DNA from: Diadema setosum
Taxonomy: Eukaryota; Echinodermata; Echinoidea; Diadematoida; Diadematidae
Length of the DNA stretch: 64,000 nt
Reading direction: 5' to 3'
Assembly (NCBI GenBank): GCA_033980235.1
Contig: CM067059.1
Coordinates: forward strand, 14,081,600-14,145,599
The position numbers and the translations under genes are program-made. Below are positions 25,338 to 40,300 of the stretch, piece after piece. The notes under the pieces were generated by a model, which worked only from the letters and a program-made list of their open reading frames with translations, had not been told where the DNA came from and made no database searches. Each line of letters opens with the position of its first letter. The stretch's first letter is position 1.

Positions 25338-28300
25338 CTGCAGGAGGAAATAAAAGATTGAAAGGGAAAGCACTGTGAGACCATACATCTGTGTGTAGTG
25401 TAGTTCCACTTTGCGCATGAGCAGAAAATGGTTATTTGTGCTAGCAGGCATTTCGGTTTTGCAGGGATTTCTGTTTCTGAGACAATCAGTCACTGAGGTA
25501 ATCAGTAATGCATCTGTGATGTCATTCATTTCATTCATTTATCTATTTCAAGATGGGAAAACCCATTCAGCATAAGCTGTTTTCCAATGGGTCCGTGCAT
25601 GATTATTCATGGTAATAATTACAAACGGTGCTTGCCAGCATGAACACCTGACAGCAACAAAGTGTTCTTTTAAGCCTATTATTTGGCAACAATAATAGTA
25701 GAAAAAGTCTGTTGATGCATTCAATGCAAAACAATGACATGGAGGCATCCCAAAGAGTTAATGGTGATTTGCTGAACAGGCTAGGGATGATGAGCAACAG
25801 AAGATGAGGGATCATGGGTAACTTTTCTTTATGAATATGGTGCAACAGAGCAATAAGCCAATCTCTGAACATTTTGAGAAGTTGGGGTTCTATACACAAG
25901 GTAAGGACATGCTAATCATTGTCATTCATGGCTCATGTTTTCTTGTATAAAGCACAGCACAAATGACAAATTCCTCAGCCATGGAACAGGAGGCATTGCA
26001 ACGCAGCATGAACTTTGCTGCATTACTTTGAAACACGAAGAACAACTATTGTGTGATAAAAAAAAAAAGAAGGCAAGACATGGACAACACAAAAAGTAGA
26101 GGAATTTCTGCACAATGATTTCAAATTTATACCCATTTGTCATTGCAGCCATCTGAACGCAAATCACACTTGGGCTGACAGTTCAAACAGCAGTAGAATC
26201 ATAAATGCCATGTAAATGTATGGCAAACACATCGCCATACAAACATCTGGTTATGATTCCCCATTTAGTTCTTTTTTACTTTGCCTGCAGTTAAATTGAG
26301 CCTCTGGCACCATCCATTGAGCACAAGAATGCTGGAGACAGGTTGTACTCTTGTTGGTCGTAACACCATCGTAAAAAAGAATGTACCTCCGCCATCACCC
26401 CCATGCCGGGCACCACACAAATCACCTGATAATGGCGAAGGTGGCGCGGAACAGACTCAGCACTTTAACGAGGAGACAAATCATTCTCATCATTTATCAG
26501 GATGCTAATTCTGCCTCTTGGGCTGCCCTTAAATATGATGCAAAGAATAGGTAAAGATCTCCCTGTGTCACGCCAGTCATATAATGACAAGAAGACATGG
26601 GAAAAAAAAAACCCAAACAGATTCATTGGCCTGCCTCTTGTTCCGTCATCCTCAGGCAGACATAAATGACATTTACATAGATGCAAGATATCTATTTTTC
26701 TATTCATCTCTCTCTCTCTTCAGATAGAGGAATGAATATACGTACATATATGAACCTGTACATATGTCTGTGCATTTGTATGTGTGCTTGTATTAAATGT
26801 ATTCATGCATACATTTGGTATGTGGCATACATGTTTACCTAAAGGGATCATTTATCATGGTCAGAAGATTTAGGATATGGCAGCAGAATTCATAAGAATT
26901 GCTGTTCATTAAACATTCAGGGACAACAAAATGTGACCACATGATAAAGATTAGAGAATAGCAACAAGAAAGAGTAAAAATTCATTTTCACATATATCAA
27001 CCTCTTTTAGCATTCAAGGACTGAATTTCATTGGTCAGAAAAAAGCTGAATAATTTGCACCGAGACATATATATCATTATATCCTAAACCATTCCAACAA
27101 GTGTTTCTTTTTTTCTCTGCATACAGATTTTGGTGAACTGCCAATTCTACATGGAACTTGATAGAAGGTATGGCAACCACAGGGGCAGACAATGTGAATT
27201 TTAGTGATTTTTCATTCTGGCAATTTTCTTCGTCAAACCGAAATAGCCGCTGCACTTTACACTCGCCCCTCGGCGGGACGAGATTATTAGGAGGAATCGA
27301 TAAGATCAACACCTCGTGCCGCCCCCCAAACAGATGAATGGGAGAACAATTTGCACAATTTGCTTGCACTCTGGACCAAATGAGGAGATGGGAAGTGGTT
27401 CCCATCATTAAGGGGGGACATCTTGTCGGCACTTGGGCTTTGAAGTTTCCGCTGATTGAGCTCCAGGACCTGGACAGAACTCTGGCGTATCTCATCTAGA
27501 TAAGCATCTTCTTTTACATTCAGGCTTTCGAGTGTTCATCTTCCTCTCAGAGCTCATATCGATCCATCCAATCTAGTGGTATATTAAAGAAGCCTTCACT
27601 CCTCAATACAGACTATAGGTTTTTGCAGAGTCTTTCAATTGCCATCTCTCTACCAACTAGCCCTCGGTCACCCCTAAATGGTAGCTTGGTAAATTATGAC
27701 CCTTTTTTTGTTGGTTTTGTTTCTGTTTTGTAAGGTTATGTTTCTTTCTCTTTGCCCCCCCCCCCCCCCTTATTCTTTTTAGACACTACAAAACTTTGCA
27801 TCCTGGCTGGCTATGAAGGAAATATTTCTCATCCAAGGTTACGTTTTTCTCACAGTTGGTACAAGCTTCTGACGACCAAGAAAAGAAAAAAGAAACAAAA
27901 GGGGGGGGGGGGGGAGAATCTGCCCCCTTTCATGGCAAGGGCTGTTGCCCTTCAGGGACATGACATGCCACTCTGCATCGAGGCATTCTGCAAGCAACGA
28001 GTGCAGAGCATTAGAACCTGGCAGAGGGGTTGGACAACAGTGCATATAGAGAAAGGGAAGAGAACGAGAAAGATCCTTATCTTAAAGCCCGATGCCCTGG
28101 CCTACCTCCTATTGAGCATGCCACCAACAGTGCAGCGGCTCGTGATTTGAAGTGGGACAAGTGACAGTGTTCACTCAAAAAAAAAGAAGAAAACAAGAAG
28201 GAAGTTAAGCAGAAAAGAATACACAACAATGACAGAATTTATGAAAGAAAAAAAAAAAACTGGTCAAAAATGTTACACAGAGCATGAACTATGTGAGGTA

Positions 28301-31300
28301 CATTTGGACAAAGGGGGGGGGGGGGGGGGTCAAAGGAACTTAAATGTCTCACACACATGCAGGGACGGCCTGCATAGCTGCTCATCCAAGACCACAAATC
28401 AATGAAATTATGAAAAAATATAAAAGAATAAGAGCCAAGGTTGTAGCAGAATGGCATGCTTGCTTTGTGGTGGGGGTGCCTCAGTGGTGCAGCGGAGCCT
28501 GAAGGGAGGGTAAAGTCAAGCTCACTGACAGGTGGAATGGAAGGGAGACCAGCCTGCCCAAGTTTTGCTACATTAATCAATGACAACCTTGTGGAGGCAC
28601 AGAGCCGCTGGGCTGTATCTGTGTGTTTGTGGGCATCGGCATGCTTGGATGGAGATCTCTTCCACCACAGAGTCCATGCCCTGCCATCCAGGTGGTTCAA
28701 TTACGTCCTGTCGCTTCCCATTCTATTCCATAACATCCCCCCCACCATATTGTCTTTCTTTTTGGCATTTTCTGAATTATTAGACCTCAAACATCACTGA
28801 AAACATAAAGCTGAACAAACAATGGCCCTTCTCTTTGACAAACCATCGAGTTACAGAAGGTGAATAAATAATGAAAGAAATTTAGAGGATAAATGCACCC
28901 ATTGGAAATGGTTGAATGGGTGGCTTTCAGTGCATTTTTTATCTCCTGCACAATAGAGAAGAATGGCATCTTGGCCTCAATGGACTGTTAGACAGTGACT
29001 GATGAGAATTTGGGAACCTTAGTATGCCAAATCTCAACAATTATGGTAGGAAAAAAAAACCTGCAACTATCATCATCATCTTCTGTATGCATACACATGT
29101 ACATTATGTAGGAAACAGAGTTCTTGGTGAGGTGAAGGAGAGAAAACTAGTTTTCTTCCATACTTTCTGACACCAAGCAGATCATGGACAAAGCAGGCAG
29201 TCATGATTTTGAAATCTCAAGGCACTGACTCTTCATCTTGACACAGAACACATTTCATTACCATTAGGAAAAACAAACAAACATACAAATGCTGTAATTT
29301 TTGCCCTATCCCGAGTCAACATCACCAGCTTATCCAGAAGCAAACCCATGACGTAGTCCCTGTGCATGCAATTCACAGATCAGCACCAACATGAATTTCA
29401 AACAATAATTCTAAACCTTCAGAAAGAGGAAAAGTGGAAGGACCTGCCACCCGAAATTTCAGGTCAAAATCTTTTGAAGACCTGCTCGTACATATTCATG
29501 CTTCATGTTTATCAAATGTTGTTGTTGTTTTTTCTTTCTCTCTCTTCCTTTTTTTTTGGTGTTCATTATTGATGCTCTAATTTTGACTTCTGTAGTACAT
29601 ACAGACTGATCCACAATTAAGAAATTGGTAATTTAAAGGAATTAAAAAACTGCTATTCGATGGACGATGTCTTGCAGTCAAAAGACTGAATTGCACAAAG
29701 AATTAAACATGAAAAAGATTGTATGAATGCATGAAAAACTTTGATAGATGGTTACACAACAAATATTGACATCAAAAGGAGAGTAATGTTCACACACATA
29801 TGAATAATGCAAAATCTTATCACAGTAAGTACTATTGGGGCAAGTCATAAAATATTCCCTCACACTATATAGTAAAAACACAGGAGAGAATGGTTCAGTT
29901 GATCACAGGTTGTTTTGTAATTCTTTAAGGTGTGAATGAATTTTTTTTTCAATGACAATGAAAACACATGAAGTATTAGTCTCTGAGGCTGGCATACTAA
30001 CTCAATGGCAATCAAACAATGATGCTACCCTACATGCTCATGTGGGCGTTGCTCAGCAGAAAGTCATTGACCTGTTCCTGTTTTTTTTTCCTTTGAGGGG
30101 GAGGTGCTCTGTATTACAGATTTTGCTTTGTTATCTGAGGAATTGTATTCAAACATCTGTTTATTTTATGCTTGTACAACAGAGACCCTATCTATACTAT
30201 AAAGAAAAACACAATTTCTGCCTGCTTTATCAGAAATGTTTGAGGTCTTAAAAAAAACACCAACAAAACAAGATTACTGCTGTTGTGCTGACTCCTCTTA
30301 CCAAGAAGTCTCTATGCTTTCTTGTATGTCTTTCATTGGTGGTATATGATTATATGGTACAGCACGTCTACATGGAATATGATTGATGAAAAGGAGCTAT
30401 GATAATAAAATCTGGCAGGAAGCTATAAAACGAGTGGTAAGATTGGGGCCTGCATCCACAAAATAAAAATGGAATTTCATAGCTTATATCTCGCAAATTG
30501 CGTGACTCCGTGGTCATAAAGCAACTCTTTTTAACACCAAATCTCTGCAGCACTGCACTCACTGCAAAAGTGATTCATTTCTGGGTATTTACGCTCAAAA
30601 CAGTGTACAAAGTGTACGGAGTAAATTGAATAGAATTTTAATGCATTGAGGTTGTGAAAAAAAAAAAGTCATATTAAAAAAAAAATAATGTTTTGCTGTG
30701 GGAGCATTTCTTCCTCCATGTGCCTAACCATCTGGCTTCCTGTGTGAATAAGGTTGATAAAAATTGTGCAGTAATTTCTATCACACCTCAGATCCACTTC
30801 AGCATCTACCAAACCGCAGTTATTGCAAATACCATACAATGACTCGAATCATTTGGTTTATTTTTCTCTCCCATGGTTTAACAATCAAAATGAGTGACAT
30901 GCAGAGGACCTGTTTCACTAAAATCAATCCTACAATCAATTCAGTTGATCTTAGGGACAATTTTGGGATCAATCAGTCCTCTGCAGTTAGATAGTGCATT
31001 TGAGAACAATATCTTGCATCCACCTGCCACATTCTAGAATACATCTTAAATGTCTATGTATCCTTCCCAACTAGATCTGATCTGAATCTGTTCCAACTTT
31101 GGGTTCACTGTTTGGCTCAATATACCCCCCCCCCCCCCCCCCCCCCAATGTTAGTGACACAGGGCCCAGCTCTTTAATATGTTGTGAAACAACAACAAAA
31201 AAACAAAACAAAAACAAAACAAAACAAAACAAACCCCAGCTTTGAATCTTGTGAGCATTCATACTGGCAAATCTATCGATATAAAGAATCTCATATTGCA

Positions 31301-34300
31301 CTGAACTTGTGCCACAAACCATAATGACTCTTATTCAAAGGAGCACCTGTGTGTATGTGGCTGAGTGCTTATGTTGCTTGTAGCAGAAGTGCTGACAACA
31401 GCTACAACTTACAGGCCAAAGGTCAACAAAGTATTTAAAGTGGCTAAAAAACAAACAAACATAAATTGATGATATCTATGCATGAAAATACATTCTCCTA
31501 AAAAGAAAAATCTCCCTCCTATCTCACCTCCATTCCTCCACCCCCCAAAAAAAATACTAATCTAACTTCTAAATCATTAAGTCACTTAAAAAAAATAACT
31601 AAACGTCACCGCACTCAATACAACTTTTGGTCACACCACTGACTGACTTTGGATCTGAAATAAACAAGCATGTTTATTCTGAGACCATTATGATATATTT
31701 CAGATCCAAAGTCGGTCAGTCATGCGACCGAACATTGTATAGTGTACGATGGCCTTTAGTCATCATGATTTGATAAGTTACCTGCTGTCCTTCCCAGTGA
31801 GTCAACTTCCTGAGGTCAAGGAGGGGCATGAAGGCTGGACGGCCATGCGCACACTGGAATGGCAGGTCACATGACGACAACTGACCAATGAGAGTCCTGC
31901 AGTCGGCCAGGTCCAAGACATCGCCAAACTTGATTGCACCTGCAAAGGAACAGAGGCTATGGGTGTTCACTAACTTTAAAAAAAAACAACAACAAGCAAA
32001 CAGGAAGATGATATTTAACTGATATCACAGGGCAGGCAGTAATTTGTGCTAACACAGTTACTTCTCAGACAATGCACAGTTTCATTATTGCATGCTCATT
32101 CATTAAGAATTATTATACCATTAATCTATCCAAAAAAGAAAATTAGAATCAACCTTGCATAGACACAGATGTCTCTATTTCAACTCACTGAAGACCACTC
32201 CCAAGTATACTGAGGCAGGCAGGAGGCAGGTACATGTATCTGTGGGAAATGCATGTGATAGCAAAGCCAGCTCCTTCTCAACGGGTTAATAGTTGAATAC
32301 ACAATTGTGGAGTTGCTCTGCTTTATTTGTCAGAACAAGTGGTATGAAGAACAGATATGAATTAATCACATTTACACAGACAAAAGCACTTGTACACACT
32401 GCCATTCATCCGTTTGTCAAAGAATACAAGGTGAACTACATCTTAAAGGCAAAGTGTTACTTACTGTAAAACCAGAAATTTCTGCATGCATGAAACTTTC
32501 ACAAATTTTGTGAGGAGCCAAGATTCACGACATTAAAATGTACACTAAAGTTCTTGCCTACACTATGTATTGATTGACAGTGGTAATTTATGAAAATTTC
32601 ATGCCACGAATAAGGCCATTAGGTCCAATTCACACAAATTTCATGCCATGAATATTTCTGGTTTATTTTATGAAAATCATTTTATTTTAAATTTATGAAA
32701 ATTTCATGCCACGAAAAAGGCCATTAGGTCCAATTCACACAAATTTCATGCCATGAATATTTCTGGTTTATTTTATGAAAATCATTTTATTTTAAATTTA
32801 TGAAAATTTCATGCCACGAAAAAGGCCATTAGGTCCAATTCACACAAATTTCATGCCATGAATATTTCTGGTTTTACACTAATCTAGTTGGGACTTTGAA
32901 AAAAAAAAAAACTCATTTGGGGAAGATCATGTCAAATTTGCAAATACATACACATTTTCAGTCCAGTTCCTTTGCATTAAACCTCAAGGTCTACTAGCTC
33001 TAGTGGCATCATTGCATTATTTCTCTATGCACCTTGCCTTCAAAGATGTTTACAGAGAAATGCTATGTGCATCTCGTTGTTGTTGTTTCTGGAACAAAAC
33101 TTTACATATAGGGTCCTACTTCAGTAAACAAAGTGAAAAAAGATGAATGAATGTGAAAAACAAAATGCAATAAATAGCAAAAGTCTGTGAGAAAGATGAT
33201 GCAGGTGACCTCGTTGTTGACTGCTTCACTGACCGTGGCAAGCCTGGGAGTTGAGGATCCTGGTGATGGACCTGGGGAGTGCTGCTCTGGCACCGGCCTG
33301 GGACTGTATGGCATCCAGCTCCTCCTTGATGAGGGTCTGGGGAGACAGGGGGATGAAAATCTCAGCATCACACACTCTTCCATATTTGTGCTAAATGTTG
33401 TACTGTAACTTATCCTGAGTAAATACGAAGCAACTTTGTGGATGTTAGTCAGGTTTCTGTGAACATTATTTTGATCCTTGACTTACTGGGTATTCATCTG
33501 CAATGCCACTTGCAGAGATGAGAGGCAATATTACGTCACCTAGTAAATGAGTACTGGGCCCCATTTTATGAAAAGATAAAATTGATTTTATATTTCCTTA
33601 CCACACAGGCTGCCATAGACTTACAGTTGAAATCATCTATATAATCAATTTTAACTCTTCATAAAACAGGGCCCTGATGTCATTACTTCTCTGAAAAAGA
33701 ACTGCATCCCCCATGAGTTACCATCATAGGTAGAAGCACTACTTGCCAGTGCAGCATTCTGCATATAACATGAAATGGCTTAGATAATGTTACACACAAA
33801 TTGCTGTGTATCACTCCTGTGCATAACGCATAAAAGTCACTCTGCTTACTGGAAAAAAAAAAAAAAAAAACTCACTGGCTTCAACAAAGATCCTTTGTAA
33901 GGATACTAGTAGTAACTCACATTCAGTTTCCATAGAACAAAAGCCATAAATTTGTCACTTAGTTTAGAAAGACTCTACACCTTTGCAAACACAAACGTAT
34001 CTTCTAAATACAACTTAAAATCTTGTTCTGTGTATGTGATGCAATCACCTCAACGATGCTGACAGCAACTGTGGGACGCCCTCGCTTGGTTTCGCTGGCC
34101 TCCCTCTCCACCACGCACTCTGGCAACGCAGTGACCAGCACGCAATCACCGTCGTCTGGTAAGGTGAAGCCCACGCCGACTCGCCCCAATTTGCCCCTGT
34201 AGGCCTGAATCAAGCGCAGTTCAGATGGGGACAATCTCACATGAATGGGCGGAGTCACCGAGGCAGCGCGGATGATGCGCGAGTCTTTGTCAGTGCCACC

Positions 34301-37300
34301 AGAGTAACACTCTGCAGGGACAAAGGATGTGGAGATGAAAAAAATCAATTACATGATTACATTTCAGTAGTTTCTAGGTCCTGTTACAGAAACATGGGTA
34401 TTCTACTTCTTAAACACCCATGTGGAGTAAATTCTCAATTTGATGGGAGATCACGATACTCTCAAAATTTGAGTGGAAGGGATCAATAACTGCTGGTATA
34501 TTAACAGCTCACAGTCAGTAAACATCTTGCATTTTGTGTATCCAACTACTGGCTTAAACTTGAGATGTGGGTGATTTCAAAAACTTGGTAGCTTCATTTG
34601 CAATGAAAAGTATTTCTCCGTCCCTTTCAGTGGAACATTATTCACCCTTTTGCACATTCAGACGTATAATCACAAATTACATTTTCAAGAAGACACCAAA
34701 GGTTATGAGACAGACTTCCTCTTTGATACCAGTACCTGCCGTAAGCATTTCCAGTCTGATGCGTTCATGGGCAGCATGCTGGTCAACCAGCACTAGGAGG
34801 TGAGGCCGAGCCCCGGGCTGCTGGGAGTCACTGCTCACTAGGCACGCTATGAACTTGGCATCCACCTGGCCAACAACCTGGATGCATGGGTGGCATGAAA
34901 AGCAAACATCACCTCACTGTTGTCATGGATACTGTTTCTCACACTTTCAGAGCATCTGTGATCATGGAGGTGGCCATCAACCGGAGTGGGTTCTTCAGGA
35001 TATTGGTTCAAAGAATCCCATTTCAGGCCAGGGTCTGATTTTTGCCACAGGCAGCTATTGTTGATGATGACATTACCCCGGTATCCTATTGTGAGATGTG
35101 CTCCTGTCTTTGAAAAGACTTCAGGGTGCATTAAGGACAGATTACATAGGAGAAGTATCTCTATTTCTTAGATACTCCAAAAATAGAATGTGTGTGTATG
35201 AGCACACGTACGAGTGTGGGTATTCTGAATCAGTGTCATGCACTTACAAAAAAAAAAAAAAACTCTACAAACTAATCAGTTCTGAATCATGCTGTCTTCC
35301 TGCTGCCTTCTGAAATGAAAAATGATGCCTTTCTGATTCCAGCAACACATTGTTGTAATGAATATAATATTGTAATGTGATTAATCTAGGCACTTGCAAT
35401 CACCGTCAATCTTTAAGCTACTCACTGTAAATTAAGTTTGATTAGTGAGAGACATGTAAAAATAATTTCAGAGCACATGAAGCCCTCGAACTTTTCAATG
35501 TTCCTGAACATTGGTTTCTATCTGTGGCAATTATCATACCATGGGAGTGTACTGTAACTGCGATATGTCTGTGAATACTATTCTTGTTTGCTCAAAGCCT
35601 TTCCCTCATATTTTAAAGCTTTTACCTATTTCTAAGAGACATAACTTCTATTCCAAACCCTCTGCATGTTCTGCATAGGAATTCTACCACCAAAGAGCCC
35701 AGAAACTAACCTCTATATTTTCAAACACTGACTTATGAAACTGGCAGGGGTTCAGGGAAGTCATGAGGCTGGTGTAGAACTTGGCATCGATACCACTGGT
35801 CCTCACACCAACTTCTGGTAGAATCTGGAGTGGCTGACTGTCATCCCCTTGGACACTAGAGGGCGCATTCCAAGTTTCACTGGTGGCAGTTGTGCCTGCA
35901 CTTGCAAAGATGATATGATGAGCTACACAGAGCCGTGTATCAGTTCCTTTTGACATCATAAAACCATGATGGATACGAGTATTTGCTTAAAGGCAAAACA
36001 TAGTTCTGGTACGCCTGCAAAATTGTCAAATTTCGCTCCAAAATGTACACGCATGCCTATGAAATGTGTGGAATAAGGCTGTAATAACATATTCATTGGG
36101 TAATGACGAAAATGTGAAATATTAGCCAAAACGGTTTGCATCTCAGAACTTACCCGATCAAGGTCAGGCTAACTCGGACTCAGGAACAACTCGGCCTCGC
36201 TTTGACAGCGGGGTCAAGTTGTCCCTCTGGATTGTACAGTGTTGTGCTATGGGAGCGCGTCACGTTCTGGCTGGTCGCAGTTATGGGCCGAGTTGATACA
36301 ATGCCTGCATCAAAGAACCTCTTTTGTGCGCATACAAAATGAACGTGCGCCTATGTATAGAATACAGTGATCACAAACTGCGTGTAAATTGTCTGAAATA
36401 GGGCCGAGTTGTTGCTGAGACCGAGTTAACCTGGATCCTTCTGGAATAAAAGTCGGTATACCGACTTTCACTTTTGATCTCAAAATACTCCAAAACAAAT
36501 CATCTTCCCGGCAAATCGCGTCAGCCAGGTAAGTTTCTTGGTAGACTCTTTCGATACATGGCAAGCAAATATAGAATGATGCAAGACGGGTTCTCAAACT
36601 CTTACCAGAACTATGTTTTCACTTTAATTGCTGAACTTGAAAACTATATATATATATTATTCACTGATGGTAAACTGTTCTTAAACTTCATTGATTAATT
36701 ATTATTTGCATGAAAATATCTCAAACAAAATCACTAAGACAAACTGTCAACAGAACTCTTTCTCAGCCTACCCCATTTGACTTTTGCCAAGTCCTCATCA
36801 TCCTCTTGGTGGCTGTCCATAACAGCATCCAACGTTGCCATGGATACGGGCGACAGCGGGCGACAGGTGGAGTCCAACGATGTTGTCATCTCCCTGTTGT
36901 CTTTCAGTGTGGAAACGAATGGCAGGGCGCTGTGGGGCAGATGTGGGTGAGCAAGCGTATCTCCTGCGGGACAAGGGGTCAAAAAGAGGGTCATTTTTTT
37001 CCTTTCTTTCACCCGTTGAGGGCAGGATGATTTTGCTACAGCATGCATTTCCCATAGACACCTGCCCGAGTATACTCGCGACTCGTCTTCAATGGGTTAA
37101 CTCGTGTGAAGAAATTACGAGTTTTGTCAGAGACTTATATTTGATAGTGCAACATTGTTTGTTGGTTATGATTCACTAAAAATTTAAACAGAGCCTGTTT
37201 CTCACAGTACTTACTTTTTGTTACCATTGTGAAGAGAGACTTTGATGCAACACCCTCATCTCTTCGGGCGGGTTGGCTCTCCTGACTAGGATCCTCCAGG

Positions 37301-40300
37301 GAGCAGTTACCGGTGATGCGGTTGATGAAAACCTTCCTACCAAGCGATGCCTCATAGATGGCATACCACTCATCATCTCTGTCAGCAACAAGGCCCTCAG
37401 ACAGCCTCTGAGAAGATGTTGCATTTCTGTTGTCAGTGACATCTCGCTGTACTTTAGAGACATCATCTGATTCCATTAAAATCTTTGGAGGATCTTGCAC
37501 ATTTGTGGAAGGTGACCTCATCACACTGGAATACTGTTGGGTAGGTTCTTCCTCTTTACTTTCCATACTGACATACGATGCATTTCCTGGAAAAGGTTCA
37601 GGAACTTCATCACATCCCTTCTCCACTACCATCCCAAAGTTTGAAGGCATGGGCAAGCTTGATTTCGAACTTTCTAAACTGCTCGTCTCAGCCATTACTG
37701 GTAAACTTTGCTCTGATAAGGACTGTCCAACCTTGCTGTTTTCTTTTCTTTGGGGTGAATCTGACAAGTGATTGGTGCTAGACCCTTCAGGACTCGGATC
37801 CCCCATGAGACCAGGATGTCTGCCTTCACATCTCATGCCATCTCTGTCACTTGTATTCTCTGCATGAACGAGCTTTGATTTCAATACATCACTACCTCCA
37901 GACTTGTCATTGGCCATCTTCTTTGTGGCATCCACAGTTGCTATTATTTCTGGGCCAAAGACATGATCCACAGACTCTACAGATGAACAGACCTTATAAT
38001 GGCTTTTCGGTTGAAAGGTTGGAACCACTGTTGGGGAATTCTCAGAAACTGATCCCAGCTTCGGTCGCTTTGTGTTGACTGGGCAAAGCAAATCTTCTGA
38101 TACTGTTTGCGAAGTACTTGCTGCATTCACAGATACTCCAGAGCGGTAACACTTTTTAGCAGCATCTCCCAATTTTGATGAATCACTCGAGTGATGTGTG
38201 TTTGAAATGATGCTGGTCAGTGCCCTTTCTTGAGATGGACAAGTCTCATGTCTGGAATCAACATGGACATTGCTGTCACTATTATTCTTGTCTACAGTTT
38301 TGCTACAATTGTCAAAAGTATGAGCTGGTGATTGGTCACAAGGTACATGTGATTCAACTCCCTGATTAATCCACTTAGTAAGCGGGTTCGTCTGACTCCT
38401 CCTTTCCTGGCACTTGACGTTCAGACTTGCCAGTCGACTTCTAAATCCAGGGCTCCCATGGGATTTTAAAGAAATGGTCTTGTGATGCTTGCCACTTGAA
38501 ACATGATGATGGCGTAATAAGCTCTGTTTAGTTTCACTAGCATTTGCAGGGTGGTTTTCCCTCAGAGATCTCTTGAAGGCATTCAAAGTACATTTTGCCT
38601 TGACAGATATCTGGTGTCTTTGAAGAGCACTACTCACCAGTGATGCTGTGCCACTGCTATGGATACAATCGGTCCTTGACTCATCATTCCACGACTTCAC
38701 TTTATTTCTTGTATTTATGTCTGGTGAGTCAGACGAATATTGCACTTCAGAACCCTGCTTAGAACTTGGTTCATTAAATGACATTCTGCTCTTTAATTCA
38801 CAAGGACTTGCAGCCTCACTACACTGAGCCTGCTGTGTCAATTTTGTAATCTCTTGATCAACATTGCCAGATGAGGTTTCCATTGTCATGGTATTTGGCA
38901 AGCATTCATCTAAATCGGCAGACTTTCTCAGATCAAGCTGCGACTCCAGAAAGTCTCCATTTGTCCATTCACATAATGACGTGTCGGCAGAGACCGTGGA
39001 AGAGTTTGATGTAGCACAGAGGTCAGTCCTAGGAGATATAAGAAGTGCCGACTCAGTAGATGTAGTGTCCACAAATTGGGAAGTAGTTGGTGCTGTGATT
39101 AATGGATCTGATGGCATGTTAAGAACTTCTTCCGGAGCATCCATTTCAGGGGAGTGTACAGCAGCTTGTGTCACCGACGTAGCTGGAGAATCATCAGGTT
39201 CGCCAACACTAAAAGAAGCACTTAATTCAATCTCACAGTTAACGTCCTGCTCAGCATGCACCTGTCTTCTCACACATGTAGATTGCACTGTATTCTTACA
39301 GTCACTAGTACTAATTGCATTGCACAGATATTCTTTGGCAGAGTGTCCTACATTCAGATCAGAAGTGCAGGTATTTTCTCCATTATCTCTCTGGGATTCA
39401 GTTGATACAGGTTCAGTGCACAGCTTAAGGCACATGTTCTCTTGGTCTAGGAATGATGTGACAAAGCCATGCACACAGGCCAACACTCCATCCCAGTCGC
39501 TGAACTCAATAAGCGTCTTGGTCGGATCCATGGTGATGTCGTACAGACTGTGAGCACAAGTAATATTTACCACAAAGATGCCATAGTTACCAGAACCTCC
39601 AATCGGGCTTGGATGGCATGAGGCTGAGATGTCATCCCCACCACCATCCCGTTCCGTCTCAGAATTTTTGCCCTTGCCTTTTGTGACAAGTGAGCGATTC
39701 AACAGTTCATTCAGGAGCTTGTGGAGCTTTGTTTTCAAAACCAACCTCCCATTAACATACACAAACTGCAAAGATTTGTTGCGGTGGCTTTTCACCCCAA
39801 TGTATCCAGATGAACTGAAGTGATCGTTTCGGTAATTCACTTCGCGCAAACAATCAGCCAGTTCCCTGCCAAACAGATGGCCAAATGTGTTGACTACCGA
39901 CGAAGAGCTGTGGGTTTGTATTGACTTAATGCCACAGCTGTCATCCCGCAAGGTGAGAGATATGCTTGGATGTATCAGTGCAATGGCCTGCAGTCTCTTG
40001 CAGATTCGTTCATAGACCAATGGAGAATTGAGCACTTTCCTCCTGACAGGCATGTTATAAAACATGTTGTGAGCCGTAACTGTTGTTCCAGCACTTGGCC
40101 TGGCTTTTGCGTCCTCTGAAATACCAACCTCTTTTCCATGATGATATATCTTAGTGTAGGTAACATCACAGCCCCTCGCACGAGAACTAATTTCTAACAC
40201 CGATGCAACATCCCTGATACTTGCGATAGCTTCTCCTCTATATCCATAAAAGGAAATACTCTCAAGACCTTCAATATCATGGAGCTTGCTGGTTGCATAT

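Noticed and set aside
27028..27495. 155-codon minus-strand frame
   Set aside because: No recognisable domain, no clear splice context in the MLH3 phase, and length within what chance can give; kept only as a low-interest note.
32587..32870. Regularly spaced repeats as a CRISPR array
   Set aside because: The whole 105-bp unit repeats with no unique spacers, and the context is a eukaryotic intron.
34878..35131. Minus-strand frame continuing upstream of MLH3 exon 4
   Set aside because: It precedes a clean acceptor, and the exon 3 to exon 4 junction aligns without gaps to human MLH3, so this part is intron.
38864..39553. 229-codon plus-strand frame
   Set aside because: It is antisense to the middle of MLH3 exon 1, which has clear homology on the minus strand; the frame is a shadow.
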